Shown: piece after piece, positions 52,401 to 64,000 of the stretch | Numbering within the stretch: position 1 is the stretch's first letter | Layout: each line of letters starts with the position of its first letter | From: Scatophagus argus | Lineage: Eukaryota; Chordata; Actinopteri; Scatophagidae | Assembly: GCF_020382885.2 (NCBI RefSeq) | Contig: NC_058515.1 | Location: forward strand, 6,555,223-6,619,222 | Direction of reading: 5' to 3' | Length of the DNA: 64,000 nt | Program-made: the position numbers and the translations under genes | Notes under the pieces: model-generated | Seen by the model: only the letters and a program-made list of their open reading frames with translations | What the model was told of the DNA's origin: nothing | Database searches by the model: none

Positions 52401-52798
52401 CCGAGATGCCCAGCTGTGACAGCCTGCTGAGCCTCGACGACGAAGGGGCGGATACGAAGAGCGAGGATGGTGACGAGCCCCTCATCCCCCCGCTGAAGCC
52501 TGAGGCAACGCAGTCTCCACAAACCACCCGTCATCATCTGGGTCGGTTTCAGCAGGCATGCGACAGTGGCTCCTTCATGGAAAGCAGGACGAGAACACCT
52601 GAGTGTCTGCTGTCGGATCACACGGTTTCTGGTTTGGACAGAGACTGGTTAATGGAGTCTTCAAAGTCAGCGGAAGCCACAGACAAGGTCTTCTCGCTGG
52701 ACTTGGATGCACTGAAGACTCCTTCACCCCACAAGAAGCAGGAGTACAACCTCCCAAAACTGATCACATTCTCACCGATAGATGACATGAAGTGTTAA
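46423..52798 (+). CDS. haus6: HAUS augmin-like complex subunit 6
   Basis: Subunit of the eight-protein augmin complex, which recruits the gamma-tubulin ring complex (via NEDD1) to spindle microtubules for branching nucleation. Exons: 46423-46565, 46697-46792, 46875-46953, 47244-47376, 47559-47703, 48528-48590, 48800-48857, 48962-49135, 49374-49570, 49802-49931, 50184-50286, 50402-50462, 51213-51354, 51461-51559, 51766-51901, 52071-52798. They total 2487 bp, giving 828 aa against 955 in human. The start [10 protein letters not shown] has A at -3 and G at +4. The N-terminal HAUS6 domain includes [29 protein letters not shown] and [12 protein letters not shown]. Helical coiled-coil segments follow ([23 protein letters not shown]), then [16 protein letters not shown]. 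The C-terminal half is low-complexity and acidic, with a conserved LPRTPESL...SWRKAL block (about residues 578-598) and the end [11 protein letters not shown]. The shorter length comes from the disordered C-terminal part. Intron 12 hosts a scaRNA. Confidence 0.96.
50561..50690 (+). ncRNA. scarna8: H/ACA small Cajal-body RNA SCARNA8 (U92) in haus6 intron 12
   Basis: Two-hairpin H/ACA guide RNA directing pseudouridylation of U2 snRNA. Hairpin 1: lower stem GGGAGG (50561-50566) with CCTCCC (50611-50616), pocket arms CAGATAC (50567-50573) and CACT (50604-50607), upper stem TGGACA/TGTCCA, H box AGAGCA (50618-50623) 14 nt past the pocket. Hairpin 2: lower stem TGCTC (50628-50632) with GAGCA (50679-50683), arms CTGATGA (50634-50640) and ACAGATAC (50670-50677), a 10-pair upper stem with two mismatches, ACA box (50685-50687) 15 nt past the pocket. 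Hairpin 1 arms pair with U2 30-33 and 36-42, leaving U34 free; hairpin 2 arms pair with U2 36-43 and 46-52, leaving U44 free. Both terminal loops carry a UGAG CAB box (50585-50588, 50652-50655). Human SCARNA8 has these targets and also lies in HAUS6. The 5' end is uncertain by a few bases. Confidence 0.93.
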
Positions 52799-52818
52799 CT
52801 GCATTCATATAGAAACCA

Positions 52819-52821
<3 letters not shown>

Positions 52822-52856
<35 letters not shown>
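52822..52856. repeat. (TG)n microsatellite in haus6 3' UTR
   Basis: Uninterrupted TG run starting about 23 bases after the haus6 stop codon, ending in GCGCGCG. Confidence 0.9.
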
Positions 52857-52861
<5 letters not shown>

Positions 52862-52998
52862 TAGCTTGACTGTCTTAAACTGCTTTAATTTTAATGTAAC
52901 AAATATTTGTACATAGCTGTGAAATAACCTATTTCTGTCAAACACTCGTTAGCTTTGTGCATGTGATTTTTAATTTAAAATAAGTCATGAGTTGCTTT

Positions 52999-53004
52999 AA
53001 TAAA
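52999..53004 (+). terminator. haus6: haus6 poly(A) signal
   Basis: AATAAA about 200 bases past the stop codon, in an AT-rich context, followed by a T/G-rich stretch (TTTTTTACATGTGTGTGTC) that fits a downstream element. Confidence 0.75.
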
Positions 53005-53093
53005 ACTGTAACATAGTAAATTTCTTTTTTACATGTGTGTGTCTGTACATAATTGGGATTGTTATCTTCAAAGCTTCATGTAACTCATTAAAC

Positions 53094-53342
53094 TTAATTT
53101 CCAGGGTCCGCTGGCAGCTGAAGTTGCCAGATGTTGAGTAGCAGAACAATGTTTTTTGAGTTTACGGTGGCCAAGTCTCCTGTGTTCATGAAAAGCGAGT
53201 ATGCCTCTTCCTCTTTATGTGTACATTGCACTATTATGGTTTCTAACAAGACAAAGTCTTCACAGGATGTTAAATTTCTATGTAAGTATGTGACCAAATG
53301 ATGAAAGTAGTAACATTTCTTGAATTTTGACTTTTTTGGCAT
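53094..53342 (-). other. Unassigned 82-codon open frame, minus strand
   Basis: Opens MPKKSKFKK and ends LQLPADPGN-stop. Composition of its second half is protein-like, but I recognise no family. No convincing acceptor or promoter is visible, and it would run convergently into the haus6 3' end. Probably chance. Confidence 0.12.
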
Positions 53343-53999
53343 TTGAAAATAAAAAAAAATATGGATGTGTACTATTAGTCCTTATTGGTCCTGAGAGAGT
53401 CAACTGCAGTGTGAAACAAATGTGGAGCTGCAAGGAATGGGATGTTCAATAAACGATTAGCATGGGGCTTTTGCATCATGGTGTTAGGCTCTTTTTATGT
53501 TTGCGTAGAATATTAGCTGCAAGTCGCTGTCTTCATCAAAAAAGGCACCAAATGTGTCTGAGGGCTCCTAGTGTTTCCGAAGAGCAGCATAAATGTGCAA
53601 ATTTGAGGATTTCCTCACGCACCTGTTGCTTTGCTTAGTTTATATTAGTGTAACTTCTCCTAGTTTCAGGTAGGGGGCGTCAGAAACTGAGCAAGAAAGA
53701 AAAAAGAAGTGCGTCAAAGTCAGCGGTGAAAAGGTGGGAAGTCAGTCTATGTCACCTTCACAATAAAACGCAATTACCGACGGGAGGAACTTGATTGCGA
53801 GAGGTTGTAAATTCAGTTTGCGGTACCGAGTACGGCACTACTACTACCAATCGTAGCGATAATAATATTTTAATTATTTACATTTATATATTTTCAATCT
53901 TTAAACCTTGTCTTGAGAAAACTGAATAATTTGATCCAAAAACCGTTAAGAGCGTTGTTCGTCATTAAGGCGTTTTTTCTTGAAAAGTCTTAACGGGAA

Positions 54000-54372
54000 A
54001 TGCTCGTTTAATGTGTGCTACCTTGATAACGCTCCCCATGGCCAGCCTCTGTCAGTTACGGGACTGTAGCCTCTCCTCTTCTCTGGGCGGTTCCAGTCTG
54101 AAAAGAGAGGTTTAGAGGAAAGCTCACCAACATTAACTATCAGCGCAGACACAAACATGGCGCCTGCCTCCCCCGACAACTTCAGATGAAAGTGTGGTAA
54201 CGAAGTGGCCAGCAAAGTTTCATAGGAGTATTTCGAAGTGGCTTTTTCTGCGCGCCGTTTTGGTATAACCTGTTTCGATTTGCATAAGTAGAAACACGGA
54301 CTACATCAAGCGGGTAAAAACAGCAAGTTGCCTACATGTCAACATTGTCTCTCGCTGCAGTGTAAACAGCTG
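54000..54372 (+). promoter_or_regulatory. Promoter-like segment and candidate non-coding first exon
   Basis: A locally CpG-richer stretch with GGCGCC and GCGCGCC that ends at a strong donor (CAGCTG before GTAAGTGC, donor 54373-54378). Any exon would be mostly non-coding: the ATG near 54156 opens only about ten codons. A plus-strand gene starting here and continuing beyond the right edge would explain it. The human gene order suggests a neighbour such as DENND4C, but no coding exon supports a name. Confidence 0.4.
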
Positions 54373-55814
54373 GTAAGTGCTCACATCTTCTAACACGAAC
54401 ATAGGCGAGACTAAGCAGAGTTTGCGAGAAATAGAAATAGTAGTTGAACTATTTTAACGTGACTTTAGCTGTGTGTAAGTAAGGTCAGCCGCTGAAAATA
54501 CGTTTTCCTGGTGTTGCTGTGCTGCGGTCTGCTACCACACTTTCCATCGCGTGTTATCCAATCGCGGAAAGGGAGACAGCCACGTATCACTACACCGTCT
54601 GATCACCGGAGGAAATTTCTTTTGTTACCCGCAGTGATGTTGATTTCCTGCACGATAGTTGACCTAGTTATGGGTCGGATGCAACAGTTGGGAACATAAC
54701 ACCCCCCTCCAGCACCCCCTACCTACCCCCCTGCTTCCCTCCCCTTCTAGTCCTCCTCCTCTGTCCTCCGCGGCCCTTCTTGACGCCAGATATTCAGACT
54801 GAACCTGCCTAACCTTGCAGGTGTCTGCTCCGCCGCACTCTCAAACTGAACTTCCTGCTTGAGATAAAAAAAAAGAAAAAAGACTTAAGCAGGGTAGCTT
54901 TGCAGTTTAAGGCACTCAGAACTGTCCTCAAAATAAGGAACTCTTAACCTGAGTTTCTATTGAACCTGTGGCTTGTTTTTATCCAGGGTCTTTATCCCAT
55001 TATGCCAGGTGTGCATTTATGTGACCCTAAAACAAGGACGTGGAGTTGTGTAAGATGCCTCTGTTGGTTTTGTGTGTATGTGTGGAGTGAGCCCAAGTGC
55101 CATTGAATGCAATGCCAAGGTGCTCACATATCTATGCCTCAGCAGTTGACAGTTTGTCAGCATGTCTCACCCTTAAGGGCGGCAGAGTACTCCCTGTCCC
55201 AGCTTCCTATTAACCGTTTTGGTGATTCACGGCGTGCATGTGAGGTTCCTGTTATGACAGCCGTGGCACAAGTCCCAGCAGAGCCATGGCTGGAACTTCC
55301 TCTTGTAGTGCAACGAGAGCATTATATTTCCACATAGGTATTTTACCACCTGAGAGGGTGGCAGGATTGTGAGATTGTGACAGAAAAATCAGAGCTCGTG
55401 GAGGGTGGAAACTGCTCTTGCAGAATTGCATCAGTGCTGAGCCACTGACACGTGGAAGCAGAAGCAGAGGGCTGAAAAATCTCTTTCTTGACCTTGGCTT
55501 TGGCCTAACAGCGGCTGGAAAAGGGGAGTGGAGGGAATGTTGCCTCCTACTAGCTGCTACAGGCAGCAGGTACAAAGTAGGTCATGGCTGCGCTTTGGCT
55601 TTGTGTACATTGAACTTTGTCACCATTGCTGGTCTTCCAAAAGCTCTGGTCAGGTGACTAAGGAAAGGAAGTAGATTGGCCAAGGGAACAGCTACGGGCT
55701 GTCGAAGGGCTAGGTGGTTGCCTAGGCAAAAGTCAAATTGGATTTTGATGAGTGCAAGAAGAGCCAGGAGTGTGGGATAGAGAGAGAGAGAGAGAAGCGT
55801 CGAAGCAACTTCAT

Positions 55815-56300
55815 CTTTGACTGACATCGCAACTCTTTTCAATGCTTTAAGCTCTGAACTGAATCTTAAGCTCTTTTCAGCACTTTAACTTCACTAAGGG
55901 CTTATATTTTGGACTGACGCTTCAAGCCCCAGGTCTCAGGTCCTTATTTCTGAACCACAAAACTTGGTAACTTCTGCTGTCCATGCATCTTTCACAGTTC
56001 TTACACGTTAGTCAACACTCGGAACTGATCAGTTCATCTCTAACATTTCAGCTTTGTCTGACAGTGTCTCAAATGAACTGGCGCTAGTTTCTTTCAGGCC
56101 TGTTGATGATAGTGTTTACAGCAAAACAAACAAAGAAATAAATGTTTTCACTGTTCATATACTCCCACCTGCTTTCAAACTTCAGCTGACACTTAAACTG
56201 ACACAACTCTGCTACTCATTTTACCCACCCGAACTGGCACTTATTTCCACTTCAACTGACAATTCATCACCTACACTTTTGAGTGACATTTCAGCCTCTT
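55815..56300. repeat. Degenerate dispersed array of ACTTcAACTGACA-like words
   Basis: Variants of (A/G)ACTGACACTT recur about ten times, for example CTTTGACTGACATC near 55818, GGACTGACGCTTCAA near 55912, CTTCAGCTGACACTTAAACT near 56181, and CACTTCAACTGACAATT near 56248. Spacing is irregular. It looks like a decayed minisatellite. Confidence 0.45.
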
Positions 56301-58953
56301 TCAGAGCATTAAGTTCCACTGGGACTTAAACTGCATTCAATGCTCGCTTCACTTTTAATTGTCTCACCCTAAAGTACTTTTATGTGAGCCTACATGTCGA
56401 CTGTATCTTCAGCTGTTTGAGCATTCCAGCTGTTTCTGATTGTTTCTGAGTGAATTGTTATGCTCATCATTTTTTTTTCTTGAAAAGTTAGTCTTTCCTC
56501 CGTAGTAATTATTAAGTATTTGTTTTTTGAGACTCGTGCAAAGAAAGTCTTCCTCCTTAAAGAGGTCTTGCTATTACTCTATTACTCCTACCTTTTATTT
56601 TTTTAACATTATGCTCCTCTTAAAAATAGCCAAAAACAACAGCAGATTTTAGACAGAGACTACTGACAATGCAGTTTTTGGCTTTGCTGAATACTGTTAA
56701 GCTGCCTGTTAGCAAAGGGCAACAACACAGATCATGTAGTCCAGCCAAAAACACCTCTCAGGTACCCTATTTCCTTCCTCCGGTCTTTGTGCTTTGGTGT
56801 TACGTGCCCAGTAGTGTTTTAGTTTTTGTCTTGCCTGGGTCTGAGCTGGTATAGGCCCTGCTAGTTAGTCAGGGCTGTGAGTTTGCCCTCGCAGCCTTCT
56901 CCTCAGAGTGGAAAGAATGCTCTGTGTCCGCCGGGCTGTCACGCTCCAGGAGGGAGGCAGTCTTGTGACGTTTGTGCTGAGCCTAACCTCACTGCTCCGA
57001 GTTGCCTATAAACATCCAGCTTCACCCAGGATGTTCTCGACTGCAGAAAGTCACAATTTACAGCAGACATCTTGTGAAGGCACACCTTAAGTCACATGTC
57101 CAGGTCATTGTTAAGTATAACTACAGACACTACTGAGAGACAGGGAGGAGAAGTGGATATGTTAAGCTTCAGTTCCTGATTGCCAGTAGTCCCTGATTGC
57201 TATCTGCTTCTGTGATTTTTATCTTGATAAAACATTAAACAAGGGTCCATCCAGTGCTGCTGCACTGCCATTGGATTGACAAAGTTTTACAGAGATAAAA
57301 TACCAGAAGGGTGTTTGGCCTTCTGTTAAAGGCTTCAGTGGATGTCTGATGATTAGAGTGATGAATTTTCCTAATTATTTATTTATCAAGTAAAAAATAA
57401 AAAGACCAAAGAGGCCGTGGCTTCTAAAATGTGAAAAAAACCTAAACTTGTTTCCATGTTTGAGATCTTTACAAATTGGGTTCTTCTTTAATTGGCATAT
57501 TGTTGAATTTGAGGTCATTTTTGGCTTTAGTAAATGGGTATTTGTCATTAATAATTAATGTTATTATAGATTTAGCAATACAAATGCAATTGTTTCCTTT
57601 GACAGTTGGTATTTTGTTGATTAAAAACAGTCACTGAAGTTGCACTTTGCACATTTCAGGATTGTTTCCCAGCAACGTTACAGACATGCTCAACTAGTGC
57701 TTGGAGAACTCAAACAGGACAAGCCTAAGCCCAAAGGACCACAATGAAAAAGCTGTAGAGAAAACAACTAACGTTATCAGTGTGATTTGGCAGTCAGACG
57801 CCTATTCTGAGAAGTGTGCTGACGGCTGTCATCAAGTCCCTAAATGAAATGAGATTTTACGTATCGCCCTGTGGCTAAAACAAAAACAACTGCTGGTGTT
57901 AAACAAACACATATGAGGAACAGAGTTCACTGTTGGTCTTCTGCTTTGTTCAGGCGGTGCACAGCGACAGAGACGTTGGTGGTATATGAATATGATAATG
58001 CCAGGCAGTCACACAAGCTTATCTGAAGCCAAAAAAGCAGACGGAGTGCTGAATGCTCCACCTTTCAGAAACCCTGAACGGCAAATATTGAATAGTTAGA
58101 TATGTCTCCTGCCTTTATCACTCGGTCATATTTTTGTCATTGTTATGACTTGCTTTCAACATAAATTTGAAGGTGGACGTGGCTCACTCCACCAAGTTGC
58201 TGTTAAGATTAATTAGCAGGGTGGTTTTTTATAGACTTAAGTTTAACAGCCAACTATATGCACGCACATACTGCAGCTTGCACCATGTGAGTTCAGTCCA
58301 GCAGAACTGGCTTTAATTTGAGCTCATCTCCCCTCAAAACTCACTCTCTTTTGTTGTTTCGTCACCTCATTGGCACCTTGTGTTCGGTCTGGCTTTCGCC
58401 GCCGACAGCATGCTGTGATGACAGGTGGCAGGGAGGACCACTTTGCTCTTCAGGTCCTCCAAAAGCCCACAGCTACAGAGTACCACTTGAGGCAGACGCT
58501 GGCAATTGCGGAAGGTGACGCACACCGTGGCTCAGCGGCTGCCACTGGACCAGAAAGGGTAATGTGTCTGAGGCCATTACAGGATGAAGTAAAAAGACCT
58601 TTCCCCTCATGAGTTTTTGCTCTTCTAGGCATAGCAAAGTTCTCAGGAATGATGTTAGGTGCACTTCAGCAGCCTTGTTGCATGAAAACGAAGAAGTAGC
58701 ACTTGTACAGAAGCCCACATATATAGTTGGCTTGTCACAACAGGGGGGTTGCAGAATCCCTAAGCGTAATTACTGCATATTTAAAGGCTTTGCTCTTTAT
58801 TCTCATTTACGGTGTCCGAGATTCGTCGCGCGGCAATTTACGCGTGTCATGCTCAGCTGATGTTTTCAGGCGAAGCTGTGAGTGGATGTGAATGCCGGGG
58901 GTCCTGCTGAAATAACCAAGGCAGACACAGCGCTGTCTGTTGTCCAGCATCTT

Positions 58954-58984
58954 ACACACACACACACACAGAAACACAAACACA
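58954..58984. repeat. (CA)n microsatellite, interrupted
   Basis: CA run interrupted by GAAACACAAA in the gene-free right part of the window. Confidence 0.85.
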
Positions 58985-61900
58985 CAGACTTGCACATGCG
59001 CACATGCAGGCAGGCGATTTCACCCCTGGGGAACAAGCCTCCAGGCTCTTTTGTGCAAAAGGGATGAGATCATTGTGGGGCAGACCATGGGGGGGATGGA
59101 GTAAGGGGTTCCACTCTGTGTACTTTAATGGAGAAGACTCTGTCTCTTTTTATTCGTTTTTTGGTCCCTCTTGGCTTTAAATTTGGTACCTTGGATATAA
59201 AGGGGCCGGCCAAGCAAATGCCGTTAACACCGCAAGTGCTAAAAGTGGACAAACATTAGGTTTGGCGTGCACACATGTGAGGATTAGGAGGACCTCCCCA
59301 GTTTTATTTATGGCAGCTGCAGAGTTTACCTCTGCGGGGGCTTTTGGGCTGCAACCTTTGGCACATTTGCAAGTTAAGACAAGTGCCACCATTAGGGAAC
59401 GAGGCTTTCCAGTGTCGGGAAATCAAGGGCCTCGAGGAATGATCCACTTAGGAATTTTTTATTTATTTATTTTTTTTAAACATAAGATTTTAGCATAGTG
59501 GCTCAAACAAAATAAAAAAAATCCTTAATCCCATAGATTGGCTGATATTTGTGACATCTGTTACTTTCTTTGCTTATCTGAAATGTCTTCCCTGTGCTGC
59601 TAGTCACTCACTCAAAGAATAAGACATTGTACTGGAGCCAGTGATTCATTTTATCTTGCTGTATTGCATTACACCATCCAAAATTGTGTTGTTTTATCTT
59701 AAGAAATCTGGATAGGTGTTCCTTCCTTGCATGCCTCTGTAAATGATCTCAGAGCAGTTCGAAAGATCAGATAATATTACATTCACATGTTTGCACGTTT
59801 CTTTTCCACAGCTGACAGTCATGGGTTACAAAGTTTGAATCTCTGAATCCTTTCTTATTTACAAAAAAACTTGTGCTAACCGCCCAAAATGAATGTGTGC
59901 TTGCCTGGATCTGCAATCCAGGTGCACCACCTTGAATCCCTGTGGGGGATGAACTAAAAGAACTACAGTCTATAGTTAGAAGTGCAGTGGAAATGACGGA
60001 TTATCAGGCAATGAGATTACGGTCCGAATAGCTTTGTTTAGTTCTGTAAACTATTTAAAGGATGTTTCTTATTTTGAAAACTATCACTGAATCATGTGTA
60101 ATAAATATTAGCGAGCTAGAGCATCTGCAGTGCTTTCAGCACAGTACAACCAGATAAGAGACAAGAAATAAAATGTGAGAGTTGTGCCCGTCACTCAAGT
60201 GAGACCTGAATGGCAAAACCTGTTCTGCACTGTGGCCTTCAGTTGCATTAACAGTCTGAGCTGTTTTTTTTTTTTCCTCCATGGCTCTATTCACAGGCAG
60301 ATGCCATTGTCACCTTGTTGTGTCATGTGTTGTTATTTTCAGAGTAAGTTAGGTGATGCAGAAATGCTGTAGCAGCGTGAGTGAACGTGTCCTAGATTTT
60401 TTTATTTTTATTTTTTAAATGAATGAAAAGTTTTACGCAACATTTTACACAGGTTTGGCTAACGTTTGAGCCAGAAGTGGGCACTTAGGATGAAATTCTC
60501 TGTCAATATCATGAAAAACATCTTGGTATTAAAATCTGTTTTGTAAATAAAAAAAAAAACCAGTACATATAGTGCTGCTCACCATGTGCAAAAATTGTAC
60601 ACAGTGGCCTAACACTAGTATAGATACGGAAAAGAATACATTGGGACTGCTACTAAAAATCATTTTGTCAGTTCATCAATTTAAAGCTGAAAAGTGAAAG
60701 CGTGTGCTATAAACAGCATTTCATCAAATTCCATATGTATTATCTGTATCACTGTGTAAACTGTACATTCATACTGGTTCATAGTGAGTTTAAGCTAATT
60801 CTGCGAATGAATGACCAGTGTATACAGTACCCACTGTGTGTATTTTAATCACAAAAGTAAAAGTGCACCGGAGACTCAAGTTCTAAGAATCAATAGCTGA
60901 AACAAAGACAGAAACCGGTTTCGGAGCAAGCGGTCAGAGTATGTGTCCTCTGAAGCCTTGCAGTATTTTTGTCATGGTTTGTAGTGACCCTTCTGATTGA
61001 GCGCAGCGCAGGCAAAGTGTGACACTCGATCACTGGGTCTCAGGAGTAACAGAGGAACAGGTTTTCACATGGGAAGGGAGGGGCAGAGCACAACATTTAG
61101 AGGCAGGGGTTCAGGTTACAAGACTTAGTACGGTGGAAATTTAATGGACCAGTATGTCTTCCAGTTTGACTCTATCGTTTAACCCGTGAAGCTGCACGGT
61201 TTTCGCCTTGAGGCTGATAAAGTTTTCCACCACCGCTGCATGCTGTCACAAGTGCAGAACAAGAAGAGCAGAAAATCCAAAATGTTATGTTCACTTGTGT
61301 TTACAATAGCTCTAAAGCTTTAATCCCCTGTCAACATCACTGCCGTTTATGGTCACTACCATGTTTTATTTGCTCGCCAGGCATAAAAACGGACAATAAA
61401 ACAAGCCCACTCTACTATTTTACCTCTAAAATGGAGATGGCTGACTACAGAAGACGTGTCAGCTATATTAAATGTGCCTTTGAAAGACTTGGAGATCAAT
61501 TTCCTCTGCGAGAGTAACACCAGCCGCAGCTCAGGGTCGCACAGCCTGGCATTGTTGGGGCTCGGTTGCCATGGCGGCGCCAATGTTTGTCTGTCATGGG
61601 CTATCACAAAGAGATATTTGTATGGTTGTGGTTGTGGTGCGCGATGGAGGCAGAGGGGACTGTCACAAGCAGTTCCAGCCATGAGAGCGTGTCCACAGTT
61701 TCTGTGCTCACCTAACACCAGTGGCGTGTTTTAGTGCATCACGTCGTTTTCAGTGACGGCTTCATTGCCCGCGTTTGCTGTAGTTCCCTTCCTGTTGCAC
61801 AGAAGAGATGAAAGGCTAATCCAGTGTGTAACCCATGTTGCATTGCTGCTGTCCAGAGCAGGAAATAAAACACTGGCGTTATACTTCTTTTTGGTGTCGG

Positions 61901-64000
61901 TGGGAAGTCCCTGAAATATCAAAACGTCATATGCCCGGTAAGAGAAGTATAACTATTACAACATCCACATCAGAACGATCCTCATACTGATAAGTGAGTA
62001 AAATGCATCTTTCTACCCGCTCTGTGGCTGGGTTCGTATACAAAAGTAGGTTTTTGGTTGTGTATAGTGGAAAATAACATCTGCTTTAGTGGTTCACAGG
62101 TAGCTCAGTTTTTAGGTCAGTGTAGAATTGCATGATTGAGCGGCGGTATAACAACTCTAATCTCACGTGATAGATGAGAAAAGTCACTATCAGATTCTGG
62201 GAGATTGCTGTCAGAAAGCTGAGTAACTCATAGCCTTGATGTTTTATACCAACATTAGCATTTTAGAGTGGACGAATTATAGAGGCTTTGTGACAAAGGT
62301 TAAAATTTGCATGAGTGGCTGCAAACAGTTGTTAAATTAACAAAATATGAAAATGTTCTCCTTTTTTTCCCCCCTCCCTGAATTCTCACTGAGGAAGTGA
62401 GAGGCTGTGTACACTCTATTCCTGCTGATCTGTGACCTGCTAATACAGGAGGATCAAGCTTAAAATGAGCCTTATTAGTCTGAAGAGTCATTTAATATTG
62501 AGTACTTGCCTGATCAGATATTTTCTAGATTTTATTTATTATACAGACTGTACTTGCAGTTACATTAAAGTTAAGTGAACAATTTACATTCTAGCTATCT
62601 TGTAATTAAGAAAACTATAGAAAACGGAAACCAACAAATATAGCATCCAAAGCAACAGTTTCATCATTTTGTCTTTTTGTCTTCTCCTGTCGCCTTTATG
62701 ACGTTCATGCACTTTTCCAATTCCTTCAAGTCCTTTTAAAGCAGTTATAATCAGTATTTTTATGTTTACAGTGGATCAGGTGATCAAGTGATCAGGTGTG
62801 TGTCTGTTTTCAAAACCTGCTCCACCCCACCTACCCATCACCAAGCAGTAGACAAAGCTAGCGACTAGCTGCTGAATATACGTAGTGAATAGCATTTAGC
62901 AGCTAAACAGCCAGGTGGAGACCAAAAACAGAGCAAAGAGAGGACTGAATATTGGTCAGCTCATGCATGGCTTTAACATTTGAATCAGAAAAACAATTAA
63001 TTGATTTCATTCTGATTTTGATGTCATGAAATAATATTATAAACAGTAATATCAGAGTTTGTTTTGTCTATAAACAGATACGCAAATACATACACACACA
63101 TACACAGGAAGACTATCCAGTCATTGGTTAAACCATCAGAGTGCATTTACTGGCCAGCCTTTGGTGAGAAGAACATATTTAACTCTGTGGTTTGTTATAA
63201 AGCAAATATAGTCTGAAGAGAGCATTTTGCTTTTGAATAGGGTTTGGACCAGTGAAATGTAACCATGGATACAGTGAAGTAAATCTCTTCAGTGCAGTAA
63301 TTCTTAACACAGCTCCACGTCTCTAGATTGTTGTTGTGCATCATAATGAAATAAGAACTGGGTCCAGCCAAAACTAGTGTCATTTTTCTGAAGGACAGAT
63401 ATTATTCGTTGTGTTGTGGGAAGCCACATCTGGAATCATTTGGGATTTTACGAATTTGACTTAAAAGAAGAAAAGGGACGAGTAAGTTTCAGTGACATTC
63501 CTCGGGATGAGTAAATGTCCTACTTTTGTAGGAAAATAAAGTAAATTCATGGGGACGGTCACCATTTAAGAAGTGAAATATGATTATGAAAAATGCAGTG
63601 CTGATCCTGTTTGATATTTATCTTCCTTGTTTTACCTGTGAGATCTACTCCATTCACATCTGAGCTTTTCTATCCTGCTCTGTGGGAGTGACCTGCTAAT
63701 CCAGCCCATCTTCACCGTTGCACTTTTATTGTTGTTTTTGTCTGCCCAAAGGTGATCTCATTCAGTCCTGTGCTTGGACATAAAACTGTGTTTATACAGT
63801 GACACACTCTGCTCTTTCATTGGGGTCTTTTCCCGACATTGTTTTAAAGAGTGATGAAGAACTGGGCCATATTCTGGGCAAATGTCCAGGTCCAATGCTT
63901 CAAAGCTACCGAGACGATAAGACTGGGAGTACACTCGGGGGAAAAAAAAATCAATTTTGTCATGTTCACATGGGCAGAATGCCAAGTTAAGAACTCAAAA

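Larger units (their letters stand above)
54379..64000. other. No recognised gene; possible long first intron
   Basis: Nearly 10 kb with no exon I can place in a family. It has a CT-rich tract (54700-54790), a (GA)n run (about 55779-55795), a degenerate repeat of CTGACACTT-like words (55815-56300), a (CA)n run (58954-58984), and a candidate exon-like open segment (57661-57747). All open frames here look like chance. Confidence 0.6.

Noticed and set aside
52292..52621. 109-aa open frame antisense to haus6 exon 16
   Set aside because: Shadow of the real coding frame on the opposite strand.
61429..61517. Open frame ending MEMADYRRRVSYIKCAFERL...
   Set aside because: Short, no acceptor just upstream in phase, no known family; kept as chance.

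Overview
The window is vertebrate nuclear DNA, almost certainly from a teleost (probably percomorph) fish. Coding sequence is split by GT-AG introns, four genes encode recognisable vertebrate proteins, introns are compact, and there are many (CA)n/(TG)n microsatellites and fish-type interspersed repeats. There are no operons, Shine-Dalgarno sites, CRISPR arrays or phage-like features.

Layout. (1) About 1-28.3 kb holds the 5' part of nfib (Nuclear factor I/B), on the minus strand and running off the left edge. The canonical 532-bp exon 2 lies at 18622-19153, the usual 9-codon first exon at 21853-21879, and a 32-codon alternative first exon at 28223-28318. Positions 1-18621 appear to be the start of the very long nfib intron 2 and contain possible regulatory blocks, including a diverged tandem duplication. 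(2) About 28.3-34.6 kb is gene-free upstream DNA with non-coding candidates and a short inverted-repeat transposon. (3) 35577-38903 (minus) is a complete seven-coding-exon zdhhc21 palmitoyltransferase (265 aa). (4) 40742-45281 (plus) is a complete 14-exon plaa (799 aa). (5) 46423-52798 (plus) is a complete 16-exon haus6 (828 aa). Its intron 12 carries an H/ACA scaRNA at 50561-50690 that I assign to SCARNA8/U92: two hairpins, H and ACA boxes, two CAB boxes, and guide pockets for U2 snRNA U34 and U44. (6) About 53-64 kb has no gene I can recognise. A promoter-like segment with a strong splice donor at 54373 may be the untranslated first exon of a plus-strand gene that continues past the right edge.

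The genes do not form one pathway: nfib is a developmental transcription factor, zdhhc21 a membrane S-acyltransferase, plaa a ubiquitin/p97 adaptor, and haus6 an augmin subunit for spindle microtubule branching. They are syntenic with human chromosome 9p, although not all are direct neighbours there. The real novelty is modest. The alternative nfib promoter, the intronic scaRNA and the duplicated intronic block are the items most worth following up. All splice sites were chosen by eye from reading frame, GT-AG signals and remembered family sequences; no search was run.
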